Positions 55,299 through 63,220 of a stretch of DNA of 64,000 nucleotides are shown here, in pieces. The DNA comes from JAXLYE01 sp046351595. Its GTDB lineage: Bacteria > Myxococcota_A > Polyangia > Palsa-1104 > JAEUJZ01. The stretch spans positions 248,001 through 312,000 of the forward strand of contig JAXLYE010000001.1 in NCBI GenBank assembly GCA_046351595.1, in the 5' to 3' direction. Every line of letters begins with the position of its first letter. The first letter of the stretch is position 1. Under the pieces are notes generated by a model, which had not been told where the DNA came from, ran no database searches, and saw only the letters and a program-made list of their open reading frames with translations. A program made the translations under genes and the position numbers.

Positions 55299-57956
55299 TC
55301 AGCGCTTGCGATACGTGCGGTAGTCGATCTTCACGCCGGCGTGCGCGAGGAAGTCGATGAAGCGCTGGTAGTCGGCCTTGCCCACGCCGAGCTGCGCCGC
55401 GGCCCGCGAGTAGAAGCCGCCGCCGTCGGCCAGCGCCTGCCGCACCAGCGCCTCCAGGTGCTCGAGCGGCAGCTCGCGCGCGCGCCAGCGCGGCCACACC
55501 ACGTCGAAGAACCAGCCCGCGGGCGGCGGCTGCGGGCACGCAAGCGGCGCGAGCAGCCCGCGCCCGCCGCCGCTCACGCCCTCCTCGTTCTCGAGCGCGC
55601 GGCGCACGTCGTCGGCGCTGATCTCGTCGGGGCGGCCGTACAGCGCCAGCGCGCGCAGGATCACCGACTCGAGCTGGCGGATGTTCCCGGGCCAGCGGTA
55701 CGCGCGCAGGATCTCGTCGACGCCCCTGTGTACCTGCACCGGCGCCGCGGTGCGCCCGAGCTTGGCGAGGATGTGCCGCACCAGCAGCGGGATGTCGCCG
55801 GGCCGCGCCCGCAGCGGCGGCAGGCGCACCACCAGCGCCGACAGCCGGTAGTACAGATCCTCGCGGAAGCGCCCGGCCTTGCTCTCGGCCAAGAGGTCCT
55901 TGTTGGTCGCGGCCAGCACGCGCACGCTGGTGCGGATCGACTCCTCGCCGCCCAGTCGGCTGAACTCGCGCGTGCTGGTGCGCCCGAGCACGCGCAGGAG
56001 CTTCACCTGCACCGACGGCACGATGTCGCCGACCTCGTCGATGAACAGGGTGGAGCCGTGCGCGCTCTCGAAGCAGCCCTTGCGCCGCGAGGTGGCGCCG
56101 GTGAACGCGCCGCGCTCGTGGCCAAACAGCTCGCTCTGGATCAGGTTGGGATCGCCGCCGAGCGCCGCGAAGTTGGTCGCGACCATGGGCCGCTTGCGCC
56201 GCGGTGAGGCCTGGTGGATGGCGTGCGCGATCATCTCCTTGCCGCAGCCGGTCTCGCCGATGATGAGGACGGTGTCGTCCTCGCGGCTGGCCACGCGCTC
56301 GATGACGCGGTAGACCTCGCCCATGGGGCCCGCGGGATCGCCGATCAGGTTGCCGAAGTGGTACTCGAGATCCTCGGCGTGGGCGGCGCGGTCGAAGCCG
56401 AACTCCTTGCGCTGGCGCCGCGTCACCTCCTTCTCGCGCCGCGCCCGCAGCGAGTCGATGAGCCGGGCGTTGTCGACGGCGAGCGCGAGCTGGTCCGCGA
56501 AGATCTGGAAGCGCGCGATGTCGTCCTCGGTGAAGTAGCCGCGGCTGCGACTCGAGGCGAGCGCCACGCCGAACGTCTCGCCGCGCGCGCGCAGCGGCAC
56601 GCCGATCTCCGAGCAGATCGACGGATCCGCCGGCAGGTAGATCGCCGAGGCGCGCGTGTCCGAAGCGACGTACGGGCGGCCCGAGCGCACGACGTGCGCG
56701 ATGATCGAGCCGCTGGCCGCGGCGCCGCCCGCGTCGTCGGCCGCGCCGCCTTCCCCTGACTCGCCGAGCGCGATCGAGGCCGGCAGCACCGTGCCGCCGT
56801 AGCCCATGGCCTCGCTGAGCAAAAGCCGCCCGGTGTCGGCGTCGAGCAGCGCGATCACGCCGGCGTCGGCGCCGAGGAAGCGCACCAGCTCCTCGGTCAC
56901 GGTCTGCAGGATCGGCGCCAGCGCCCGCCCCGAGCTGCGCAAGAGATCCTGCAGGTACAGGAACGTCGCGGCCTGCCGGCGCTCGGGCCGGATGCGATCC
57001 AGCGACGCACCGAAGCCGGCCGCGAGCCGCGACACCGCCGACCGCGCCTCGGCGCTCGGCGCCTCCTTGTACAGCAGCAGCAGCCCGCCGAGCAGCTTGC
57101 CCGCGGGCTCCAGCGGCACGGTCTGCACGAAGCTGGCGCCGAACGCCTGCGCCAGCGGCAGGAACAGCGCCAGATCCGTGAACCCCGACGCCTCCTCCAG
57201 CGGCAGGAGCCCCGCCGCCTTGCCCGTCGCCAGCGCCAGGAGGTGCGAGCCGCTGAGCAGCGCCGCCCGCGCCTGCGGCAGCGCCGCCCGGCCCCGCTTC
57301 TGCGCCGCCGTCCGCTCCGGCCGGCGCACGCCGAGCACCGTCAGCGAGTCCTCGGTGACACCGAGCACCGCGCACAGGAGCAGCTCCGGCCACAGCTCCA
57401 GGCAGCCGGCGGCGAAGCGATCGGACAGCTCCTGCTCGATGGCGCGGCGCAGGCGGTGCGCCACCTTCTCGCTTTCGCGGCGTGAGCGCGCGCGCTCCAG
57501 GTCCACCGCCGCCGCCTCGCACGCCGCCGCGAGCTCCGCCGCCGCCGCCTCGTCGAGCCGGCGCGCGTCGGGCCCGCACAGAAGCAGCAGCAGCCCGAGC
57601 GGCCGCTCGCCCGACAGCGACGACGACAGCGGCAGCCGCCGCACCTCGCTGATGTGCAGGCGCGCGTGCAGCCACGGCTCGCTGTCGTCGCGCTCCAGCG
57701 CGCTGCGCGTCAGCGACAGCAGGTGCGCGCGCTCGGCGATCGGGTGGCCGCCGCGCGCCACCTCATCGAGCGAGCCGGTGAGCGGGTCCTCGATCTGCAG
57801 GCTGGCGCCCCAGCCGCGCGGCAGGCGCGGCACCAGCCGGTCCATGAGCTGCTGGAAGCTGTCCGCGGCATCGGTCGCCCCGTCGGTGGGGGCGCCCTGG
57901 CCGCCGCCCGACCCGGCCTCTGACGACGATCGCTGCGACCCGCGCACCGGCTCCAT
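55299..57956 (-). CDS. Sigma-54-dependent transcriptional activator with GAF-type sensor region
   Basis: An 885-residue enhancer-binding protein. Residues 30-330 are a long sensory part with weak GAF character; a clearer GAF domain spans about 350-510 (RALAPILQTVTEELVRFLGA, DAGVIALLDADTGRLLLSEA, IGVPLRARGETFGVALASS). The AAA+ domain at about 555-785 has Walker A in VLIIGETGCGKEMIA, the sigma-54 contact loop GHERGAFTGATSRRKG, Walker B in STLFIDEVGDI and VRLPPLRARPGDIPLLVRH. The C-terminus has a Fis-type helix-turn-helix (FYSRAAAQLGVGKADYQRF). No receiver domain, so it senses a ligand or redox state. The upstream 8-bp inverted repeat may be its own site. Confidence 0.95.
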   Translation of the reverse strand: MEPVRGSQRSSSEAGSGGGQGAPTDGATDAADSFQQLMDRLVPRLPRGWGASLQIEDPLTGSLDEVARGGHPIAERAHLLSLTRSALERDDSEPWLHARLHISEVRRLPLSSSLSGERPLGLLLLLCGPDARRLDEAAAAELAAACEAAAVDLERARSRRESEKVAHRLRRAIEQELSDRFAAGCLELWPELLLCAVLGVTEDSLTVLGVRRPERTAAQKRGRAALPQARAALLSGSHLLALATGKAAGLLPLEEASGFTDLALFLPLAQAFGASFVQTVPLEPAGKLLGGLLLLYKEAPSAEARSAVSRLAAGFGASLDRIRPERRQAATFLYLQDLLRSSGRALAPILQTVTEELVRFLGADAGVIALLDADTGRLLLSEAMGYGGTVLPASIALGESGEGGAADDAGGAAASGSIIAHVVRSGRPYVASDTRASAIYLPADPSICSEIGVPLRARGETFGVALASSRSRGYFTEDDIARFQIFADQLALAVDNARLIDSLRARREKEVTRRQRKEFGFDRAAHAEDLEYHFGNLIGDPAGPMGEVYRVIERVASREDDTVLIIGETGCGKEMIAHAIHQASPRRKRPMVATNFAALGGDPNLIQSELFGHERGAFTGATSRRKGCFESAHGSTLFIDEVGDIVPSVQVKLLRVLGRTSTREFSRLGGEESIRTSVRVLAATNKDLLAESKAGRFREDLYYRLSALVVRLPPLRARPGDIPLLVRHILAKLGRTAAPVQVHRGVDEILRAYRWPGNIRQLESVILRALALYGRPDEISADDVRRALENEEGVSGGGRGLLAPLACPQPPPAGWFFDVVWPRWRARELPLEHLEALVRQALADGGGFYSRAAAQLGVGKADYQRFIDFLAHAGVKIDYRTYRKR

Positions 57957-57965
57957 CCCGACGTT

Positions 57966-58007
57966 TTACCGAAGGAACTCGGCTTTTTAACGACTTTTTT
58001 TCGGTAA
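57966..58007. promoter_or_regulatory. 8-bp perfect inverted repeat in the divergent promoter region
   Basis: TTACCGAA (57966-57973) and TTCGGTAA (58000-58007) are exact inverted copies 26 bp apart, flanking T- and A-runs in a patch much richer in A+T than the surroundings. They begin 10 bp before the sigma-54 activator ATG on the minus strand and lie about 170 bp before the secreted-protein gene on the plus strand. A dimeric regulator site is plausible. Confidence 0.55.
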
Positions 58008-58179
58008 TTAGCCGGGCCGCGTGACTTCCGATCCGCCCAAAGAACGGCGTAAGCCCAGAAAAGTCAGGCACTTAGGCGGCCTTCTCGGCGCCGCCGCGGG
58101 CGGCCTCAGCGGCTTGGCACGGTCTGTGTTCTACCCGGTGCCAACAAGCAATCGCTTAAGAGAACTGAGGAAGACTCCC

Positions 58180-58554
58180 ATGAAGACCATCCGCTTCGTC
58201 CGTATCGTCGCCGCCCTGATCGCGCTGCTCGCCATCACCAGCCAGTCGCTCGCCGCCACCCCGGGCTTCGCCACCCCGCGCGAGGCCGCCGAGGGCGCCC
58301 ACCGCGTGGCCCAGTACCACCAGGACCTGCTCGACGAGGGCTTCGTCCTCAAGAGCGTGCACGACCAGCCGATCTACTACTTCGCGCCGCCGCAGAAGCC
58401 CTACCTTTGGGGCAGCATCGTGTACACCTTCGCCCGCCCCGCGGACGGCTGGTCGCTGCTGGTGGACTACGTCGAGGTCACGGTCACCATCCGCAACACG
58501 GACGACGGCTACAAGTTCGCCGCGATGTCGACCCACGAGTACACGGTCCACTAG
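58180..58554 (+). CDS. Small secreted protein
   Basis: A 124-residue protein with a clear signal peptide (about 1-25: Lys/Arg, hydrophobic VRIVAALIALLAITSQ, then SLAA cleavage). The mature part is about 100 residues with Tyr- and Val-rich strands (QDLLDEGFVLKSVHDQPIYY, KPYLWGSIVYTFARPADGW, LVDYVEVTVTIRNTDDGYKF). It looks like a small beta-rich periplasmic or extracellular domain that I do not recognise. The ATG has gagg nine bases upstream and directly precedes the signal peptide. It is divergent from the sigma-54 activator and may be its target; that is only positional. Confidence 0.75.
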   Translation: MKTIRFVRIVAALIALLAITSQSLAATPGFATPREAAEGAHRVAQYHQDLLDEGFVLKSVHDQPIYYFAPPQKPYLWGSIVYTFARPADGWSLLVDYVEVTVTIRNTDDGYKFAAMSTHEYTVH

Positions 58555-58588
58555 GCCCGCGTCTCTCCGCCTCCCCGCCTCCGCTTAT

Positions 58589-58745
58589 TCCTACGCCTCG
58601 CCTACGCTTCGCCTACTGCCTGCACTTCGCTTACTCCCTGCACTTCGCTTACTGACCGCGCTTCGCTTACTTCCTGCTTCGCTCACCCGCTACGCTTCGC
58701 CTGCTCCCTTCGCCTCGCTTACTCCCTTCGCCTCGCCTCTTCCTC
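58589..58745. repeat. Degenerate 18-bp tandem repeat between convergent genes
   Basis: cttcgc recurs at 58607, 58625, 58643, 58661, 58677, 58695, 58708 and 58726, mostly 18 bp apart, within units like cttcgcttactccctgca. The copies have diverged and some are shortened. The array lies after the stop of the small secreted protein and after the end of the hydroxy-acid oxidase, outside both frames. The strand shows strong pyrimidine excess. Confidence 0.85.
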
Positions 58746-58808
58746 TCGCTCCCGCACCCGCCCTCTCGCCGGCTCTCGGCCGACGGCGCGGTGACCGCGG
58801 CGCGCCGC

Positions 58809-59744
58809 CTACGCCAGGAGCTCGCGCGTGATCGACGCGACCGTCGGGCACCCGCACAGCCCCATGGCCAGATCGATCTCGCTGCGCAGGATGCCGAGGA
58901 CGTCGGCGACCCCGGACTCGCCGCCGACCGCCAGGCCCCAGAGCACCGGGCGGCCGATGAGGACCGCGCACGCGCCCAGGGCCAGCGCCTTGATCACGTC
59001 GGTGCCGCGGCGGATGCCGCCGTCGACCAGGACCTCGAGGCGGCCGGCCGCGGCGTCGACGATGCGCGGCAGCGCGTCCGCGGTGGCGATCGAGCCGTCG
59101 AGCTGGCGGCCGCCGTGGTTGGAGACGATGAGCCCCGAGACGCCATGGTCGACCGCGCGCGCCGTGTCGTCGGCCCGCACCAGTCCCTTGATCAAGACGG
59201 GCAGCCGGGTCACCGAGCGCAGCCACTCGATGTCGCGCCAGGTCAGCGATGGATCGAGCACCTGCGCGATGTACGCGGCCAGGCCGGAGTCGGCGTCGCA
59301 GCTCGGGAAGGACTCGAGCCCCGCCAGCAGCAGGTTCTTCACCGACAGGCCGCTCGGCAGCTGGAAGCGGTTGCGGACGTCGTCCTCGCGCCGTCCCCAC
59401 AGCGGCGCGGCGACGGTGACGACCAGGGCGCTGCAGCCTGCGGCCTCGACCCGGCGGACCAGATCGATCGTCACCTGGCGGTCGCGGTAGACGTAGAGCT
59501 GGAACCACACCGGGGCGCGCGCCGCGGCCAGCACCTCCTCGACGGCGGTGTTGGCGAGGCTGCTGAGGATCATCGGCGTGCCCGCGGCAGCGGCGGCGCG
59601 GACCGTGGCGAGCTCGCCGTCGGGCAGGGGGATGCGGCGCGGCGCGCAGCCGTACAGGTCGTCCAAGTAGGCCGCGAGCGCGGCGTCGATGGCGGTGCCG
59701 CGCCAGCCGTAGAGCACCGCGTAGACCCGGAACGGGCGCACCAC
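58809..59744 (-). CDS. FMN-dependent alpha-hydroxy-acid oxidase family protein, N-terminally shortened
   Basis: The family (glycolate/lactate oxidase, LldD) oxidises 2-hydroxy acids. From about residue 40 the sequence matches well: LPDGELATVRAAAAAGTPMI, WFQLYVYRDRQVTIDLVRRV, the FMN lysine in VLIKGLVRADD, the catalytic His/Arg in VSNHGGRQLDG and the FMN-phosphate site DGGIRRGTDVIKALALGA. The usual first 70 or so residues, including the Tyr of the active site, are absent: the frame instead runs into unrelated sequence near the divergent gene. The family Asp of LTVDTP is Ala here (VVTVAAPLWGRRE). The GTG at 59744 is a guess, giving 311 residues. It may be a decaying or altered-function gene. 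Confidence 0.75.
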   Translation of the reverse strand: MVRPFRVYAVLYGWRGTAIDAALAAYLDDLYGCAPRRIPLPDGELATVRAAAAAGTPMILSSLANTAVEEVLAAARAPVWFQLYVYRDRQVTIDLVRRVEAAGCSALVVTVAAPLWGRREDDVRNRFQLPSGLSVKNLLLAGLESFPSCDADSGLAAYIAQVLDPSLTWRDIEWLRSVTRLPVLIKGLVRADDTARAVDHGVSGLIVSNHGGRQLDGSIATADALPRIVDAAAGRLEVLVDGGIRRGTDVIKALALGACAVLIGRPVLWGLAVGGESGVADVLGILRSEIDLAMGLCGCPTVASITRELLA

Positions 59745-59823
59745 CCCGCGCGATCCCAAGGCGCGGCGCCCGGTATGATGGGGCGAGGCGCTCGCGCAGC
59801 GCCCGGGGGAGGGCTCGCCACAG

Positions 59824-61056
59824 ATGGCGGACGAAGGCGACAAGCGCGGCCGGGTGCGGCCCAACCAGCTCCAGATCCTCGACGAGGTCGGCCTGTTCCG
59901 GGTGCCGGTGCTCGGCATCTCTGGCAAGGACATCCTGTCCACGGGCGGCCGCCGCTACATCGACTTCTGCCAGACCAGCTACCTGTACTTCGACTTCGAT
60001 CCGCTATTAAACGATCGCGGCTACGCTTGGACGAAGGAGTGGGGCAGCGTCCCGGGCTGGTCGCGCATGGAGGCGGACGCGGTGCTGTACGGCCGCTTCG
60101 AAGAGCGGCTGGCCGCGCTGCTCGGCGCGCCGCGCGTGCTGACGCTGCCGACCATCACCGTCACCAACTTCAGCCTGATCCCGGGGATTGCGGAGCGCGG
60201 CCTGATCCTCGCCGACAAGAAGCTGCACACCGTGGTCTACGAGGCGTGCCGCCTGGCGCGCGATCACGGCGCGACGCTGCGCACGTTCCGCCACCAGGAC
60301 GTGCAGGATCTCGAGCGGCTGCTGAAGGAGCACGCGGCGCTGTCGCCCAAGCTCATCGCCGTCGACGGCGTCTACAGCGTCTCGACCGAGCTGGCGCCGA
60401 TCCGCGAGCTGCAGGCGCTGTGCGAGGCCCACGACGCGTTCCTGTACGTCGACGACGCGCACGGCTTCGGCATCCTGGGCCGCGACCCGAGCGCCCAGAA
60501 CCCGTACGGCACGACGGGCAGCGGCTGCATCAGACACGCCGGCGGCAGCTACGACCGCACGTTCTACGTCGCCGGGTTCGCCAAGTCGTTCTGCGCGGCC
60601 ACCGCCTTCGCCACCATCCCCGATCGCTTCGCGGATCGCGTCCGCTCCTTCGCGCTGTCGTACCTGTTCTCGAACCCGTCGACGCCGCACACGCTCGGGA
60701 TGTGCGACGCGGCGCTCGATCTCAACGAGCAGCGCGGGGAGGCCGCGCGCGCCCGCATCCGCGAGCTCGTAGGCTACCTGGTCGAGAGCCTGCGCAGAGA
60801 GGGGCTGCGCGTGCACAACAACAAGCTGCAGCCCGTGGTCTTCCTCGAGGTGGGGCCGCTCGACGACCTGATCGCGGTCGGGCGCGCGCTCGACGCCGGC
60901 GGCGTCATCTCGGGCTACCGCGCGTACCCGGTCGTGCCCGAGGATCAGTGCGGTCTGCGCTTCGCCCTGACCGCCGGGCACGAGCGCCGCCACCTCGACC
61001 ACCTGCTCGAGCTCCTGTGCGCCCCCGCGACCCGGGCGCGGATGCGGAGCGCATAG
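59824..61056 (+). CDS. Alpha-oxoamine synthase (KAPA synthase / serine palmitoyltransferase-like)
   Basis: A 410-residue fold-type I PLP enzyme of the group that condenses an amino acid with an acyl-CoA. IDFCQTSYLYFDFDPLLNDR, a Gly/Thr-rich loop region, VDGVYSVSTELAPI, the PLP-pyridine Asp in LYVDDAHGFGILGRD, and the Schiff-base K254 in FYVAGFAKSFCAATAF are all present. HTVVYEACRLARDHGA contains the usual His-to-Tyr/Asn variation of stacking positions, so substrate choice (alanine, serine or glycine) cannot be read. gggggaggg lies 12 bases before the ATG. Its last 150 bp are covered on the other strand by the caspase-like frame. A role in sphingolipid-type lipids, known from myxobacteria, is possible. 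Confidence 0.9.
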   Translation: MADEGDKRGRVRPNQLQILDEVGLFRVPVLGISGKDILSTGGRRYIDFCQTSYLYFDFDPLLNDRGYAWTKEWGSVPGWSRMEADAVLYGRFEERLAALLGAPRVLTLPTITVTNFSLIPGIAERGLILADKKLHTVVYEACRLARDHGATLRTFRHQDVQDLERLLKEHAALSPKLIAVDGVYSVSTELAPIRELQALCEAHDAFLYVDDAHGFGILGRDPSAQNPYGTTGSGCIRHAGGSYDRTFYVAGFAKSFCAATAFATIPDRFADRVRSFALSYLFSNPSTPHTLGMCDAALDLNEQRGEAARARIRELVGYLVESLRREGLRVHNNKLQPVVFLEVGPLDDLIAVGRALDAGGVISGYRAYPVVPEDQCGLRFALTAGHERRHLDHLLELLCAPATRARMRSA

Positions 61057-62158
61057 CCTCCGTGGGCACAGCGCGGCGTGCATAGTCGTAGATCAAGAAG
61101 TCGTCGGTCGGGCGCACGGCGGCGCAGGACTCGGGCGCGGCCCCGGGCCCGAGCGCGAGCACGCAGTCCAGGGTCGCGAGCACGTGCAGCGCCGCCTCGG
61201 TCAGCTCGCTGACGCCGCTGCCGGTGTACACGAACAGCGTGTCGCGCCCGGCCCCGCCGCGCAGCCGCTGCGCCAGATCCGGACCGAAGTACGAGTAGGT
61301 GAAGCAGCCGAGGAAGCCGACCACACGCGTCGGAGAGCCGCGCAGCACGCGCTCGACCTGCGGCGCCGGCAGCGCGCGCTCGAGCTCGGCCACCGACAGA
61401 TTCGCGCCGAGCCCGGAGTGGCCGACGTAGAGCAGCACGTCCGCGCGCGCGAGCGCATCGAGCAGTCGCGGCGCGTGGCGGGCGACAAAGGGCGGCGGCG
61501 CCAGCAGGTCCGTCTCCAGGAGCTCGGCGCGGATCTCGAGCGGCCGGCCCGAGCGGCGCAGCCGGCCGCGGATCACCCGGATCCGCTCGCCCGCGTCGTC
61601 GAGCCAGCCGGCCTGCGGATCCACAAGCTCGTGCTGCAGCGCCCGCACGAAGCCGACGTACTGCGCCGCGCCCCACTCGAGATCGTCGCAGCCGGCCGGC
61701 TCCTCGCCGGAAGGGAGCGGCCCCTGGGCGCACGCCGCCACCGCCTCCGCGCTCGGTCGCGGGCTCTGGTGATCGACGTAGCCGAAGATCGCCGCGACCC
61801 GCAGCCGCGCGCCCGGTGACCGATCGAGCGCCCGCACGAGCTCGCGCAGCCCGCCGCCCGCGGGCCGCGCCGCGCGCACCCCCAGCTGCACAGTCGTCAG
61901 CGCCTGGCGCTCGCGCAGCAGCCGTGGGCAGTCCGGCTCGCGGCGGGCGGGCTGCCAGTAGTACCAGAGGAACTCCGGGCAGGGCGCCGCGCTCGAGGCG
62001 GACGGCCCGCGGTGTGGGCAGCGTGATCCCACAGGGATCCCGAGCCGCGCTCCGCTGCGGACAGAGTCGCCGCACCCCGTGCGCGGACGGACCGCTCGCA
62101 GCGCCCCTGCCGCTCGGTGCCGGTCTACGCGGAGCGATGCCAAACGGCGCGACGCCAA
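60905..62158 (-). CDS. Putative caspase-like (His-Cys dyad) protein, ends uncertain
   Basis: The frame reads 417 residues. Residues about 58-370 look like a real protein: EFLWYYWQPARREPDCPRLL, AAIFGYVDHQSPRPSAEAVA, WGAAQYVGFVRALQHELVD, LLYVGHSGLGANLSVAELER, GFLGCFTYSYFGPDLAQRL, DTLFVYTGSGVSELTEAALH. The GHSG and GCFTY pair resembles the His and Cys of clan CD peptidases (caspase/CHAT fold), although the family is not certain. The first 55 residues and the last 45 (Arg/Gly-rich, antisense to the 3' end of the oxoamine synthase) do not look natural. The gene is therefore probably truncated at both ends or fused by a deletion. Regard the coordinates as an outer limit. Confidence 0.5.
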   Translation of the reverse strand: MASRRLASLRVDRHRAAGALRAVRPRTGCGDSVRSGARLGIPVGSRCPHRGPSASSAAPCPEFLWYYWQPARREPDCPRLLRERQALTTVQLGVRAARPAGGGLRELVRALDRSPGARLRVAAIFGYVDHQSPRPSAEAVAACAQGPLPSGEEPAGCDDLEWGAAQYVGFVRALQHELVDPQAGWLDDAGERIRVIRGRLRRSGRPLEIRAELLETDLLAPPPFVARHAPRLLDALARADVLLYVGHSGLGANLSVAELERALPAPQVERVLRGSPTRVVGFLGCFTYSYFGPDLAQRLRGGAGRDTLFVYTGSGVSELTEAALHVLATLDCVLALGPGAAPESCAAVRPTDDFLIYDYARRAVPTEAMRSASAPGSRGRTGARAGGRGGGARARRSGRSADRTDPRARPGTRGSPR

Positions 62159-62171
62159 ACGCAGCGATGCC
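62134..62171 (+). repeat. 15-bp tandem repeat (two and a half units)
   Basis: gcgatgccaaacg (62134), gcgacgccaaacg (62149) and gcgatgcc (62164) follow at 15-bp spacing in a locally less GC-rich stretch between the caspase-like frame and the next secreted-protein gene. Confidence 0.75.
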
Positions 62172-62268
62172 TGTTGAGCTGGTGCTGCAAGCTGCCGGAA
62201 TCAATCGCAGATCGCGCAGTCGGGCAATCTCCGTAGCAGGCAAGGGCTCGGCGAGTAGACTAGGAATC

Positions 62269-62823
62269 ATGCAGACTAAGGTCTTCGGGGTGGCCTTGCT
62301 CGCAGCCGCTGCCGTCACCGCACCGCGCGCCGTCCGCTGTGACTCGGGGCTGATCACGTCCAAGGACGGGCAGGTCTCGGCCGCTCGTCCCTCCGGGCTG
62401 GGCTGGGAGTGCCTGCAGCAGGAGGCCGCGGAGCCGCTCTCGGTCACGCTGGTCAAGTGCCGCCGCACCGTCCAGGGCGAGTTCTTCTTCATGCTCGCCA
62501 AGGTCTACGAGGTCCCGGCCGATCAGGTGCTGCCGCCGCACGATCTGGTCACCCGCGTCTACCCCAAGGACTACGCGAAGCTCTTCGATCGCCACACCGT
62601 GCGCGCCACGTCGAAGGCCACGCACCAGAAGGCCAAGGGGTACGAGCTCCGCGTGGACGCGCACCACAAGGAGCGCGGCGACATCACCAAGGTCGAGCGC
62701 GTGTTCACCAAGGGCCAGCACGTCTTCCTGCTGTCCGCCGAGGGCGCGCCCGCGCAGTTTACGACGCACAAGGCCGACATCGCGGCCTGGTTCAAGAGCG
62801 CCCACTTCAAAGCGCTCGACTGA
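62269..62823 (+). CDS. Secreted protein of unknown function
   Basis: A 184-residue protein with a signal peptide (MQTKVFGVALLAAAAVTAP, cleavage near residue 22-24). The mature part includes SGLGWECLQQEAAEPLSVTL, FFFMLAKVYEVPADQVLPPH, KGYELRVDAHHKERGDITKV and HVFLLSAEGAPAQFTTHKAD, a mixed alpha/beta domain of about 150 residues with two Cys (in WECLQQ and VKCRRT) that may pair. No known family recognised. The ATG is chosen because it gives the signal peptide; a longer open frame upstream has no protein character. A weak TAGACT lies just before the start. Confidence 0.75.
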   Translation: MQTKVFGVALLAAAAVTAPRAVRCDSGLITSKDGQVSAARPSGLGWECLQQEAAEPLSVTLVKCRRTVQGEFFFMLAKVYEVPADQVLPPHDLVTRVYPKDYAKLFDRHTVRATSKATHQKAKGYELRVDAHHKERGDITKVERVFTKGQHVFLLSAEGAPAQFTTHKADIAAWFKSAHFKALD

Positions 62824-62935
62824 CGCCCGCGCGCAGCCGCCGGCGAGCGCGGCGAGCCGATGAGGAATCGGGTCTCGATATGCCGGCCTGCTCTCCGCGG
62901 GCCTGCACCCGGACTCCACGCCGACGTCCGTCGCG

Positions 62936-63220
62936 GTGTTCGGCGAGCTCCCGCTCGGCCTGCCGCTGCGCCTGTTCGTCTTCCTGTTCTTCTCGCTCCT
63001 GTTCCTGCCGGTTCCCTTCGGATCGTGGCACGCGTTCCGGATCCTCTTCCGGGATGCCAGCGGCGGGTTCGGGAAGGCCCAGATCGTGCGTGCGATCCTC
63101 TCGACTCCGTCGGTGCACAGGGACCTGCGGCGCGCGCGCGCGATCGTCGTGGGGATCGGCCTTTTCTACCTCGCCCTGATGGCGGCCTGGATCTGGTACG
63201 CGGACTCGCGCGGGATCTAG
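62936..63220 (+). CDS. Small membrane protein of unknown function
   Basis: 94 residues with two hydrophobic helices: about 10-27 (LRLFVFLFFSLLFLPVPF) and about 70-88 (IVVGIGLFYLALMAAWIWY), separated by a basic and polar segment (FRDASGGFGKAQIVRAIL, HRDLRRARA). The GTG start is uncertain because no ATG is in frame nearby. Such two-helix proteins with a cytoplasmic loop are common and uninformative. Its stop overlaps the stop of the integrase gene on the other strand by a few bases. Confidence 0.6.
   Translation: MFGELPLGLPLRLFVFLFFSLLFLPVPFGSWHAFRILFRDASGGFGKAQIVRAILSTPSVHRDLRRARAIVVGIGLFYLALMAAWIWYADSRGI

Noticed and set aside
58021..58179. Longer N-terminus for the small secreted protein starting at a GTG
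   Set aside because: The extra residues precede a clear signal peptide that must be at the N-terminus, and the ATG at 58180 has a Shine-Dalgarno-like gagg.
58589..58745. C-terminal extension of the hydroxy-acid oxidase or of the small secreted protein
   Set aside because: Both genes have stop codons before the array.
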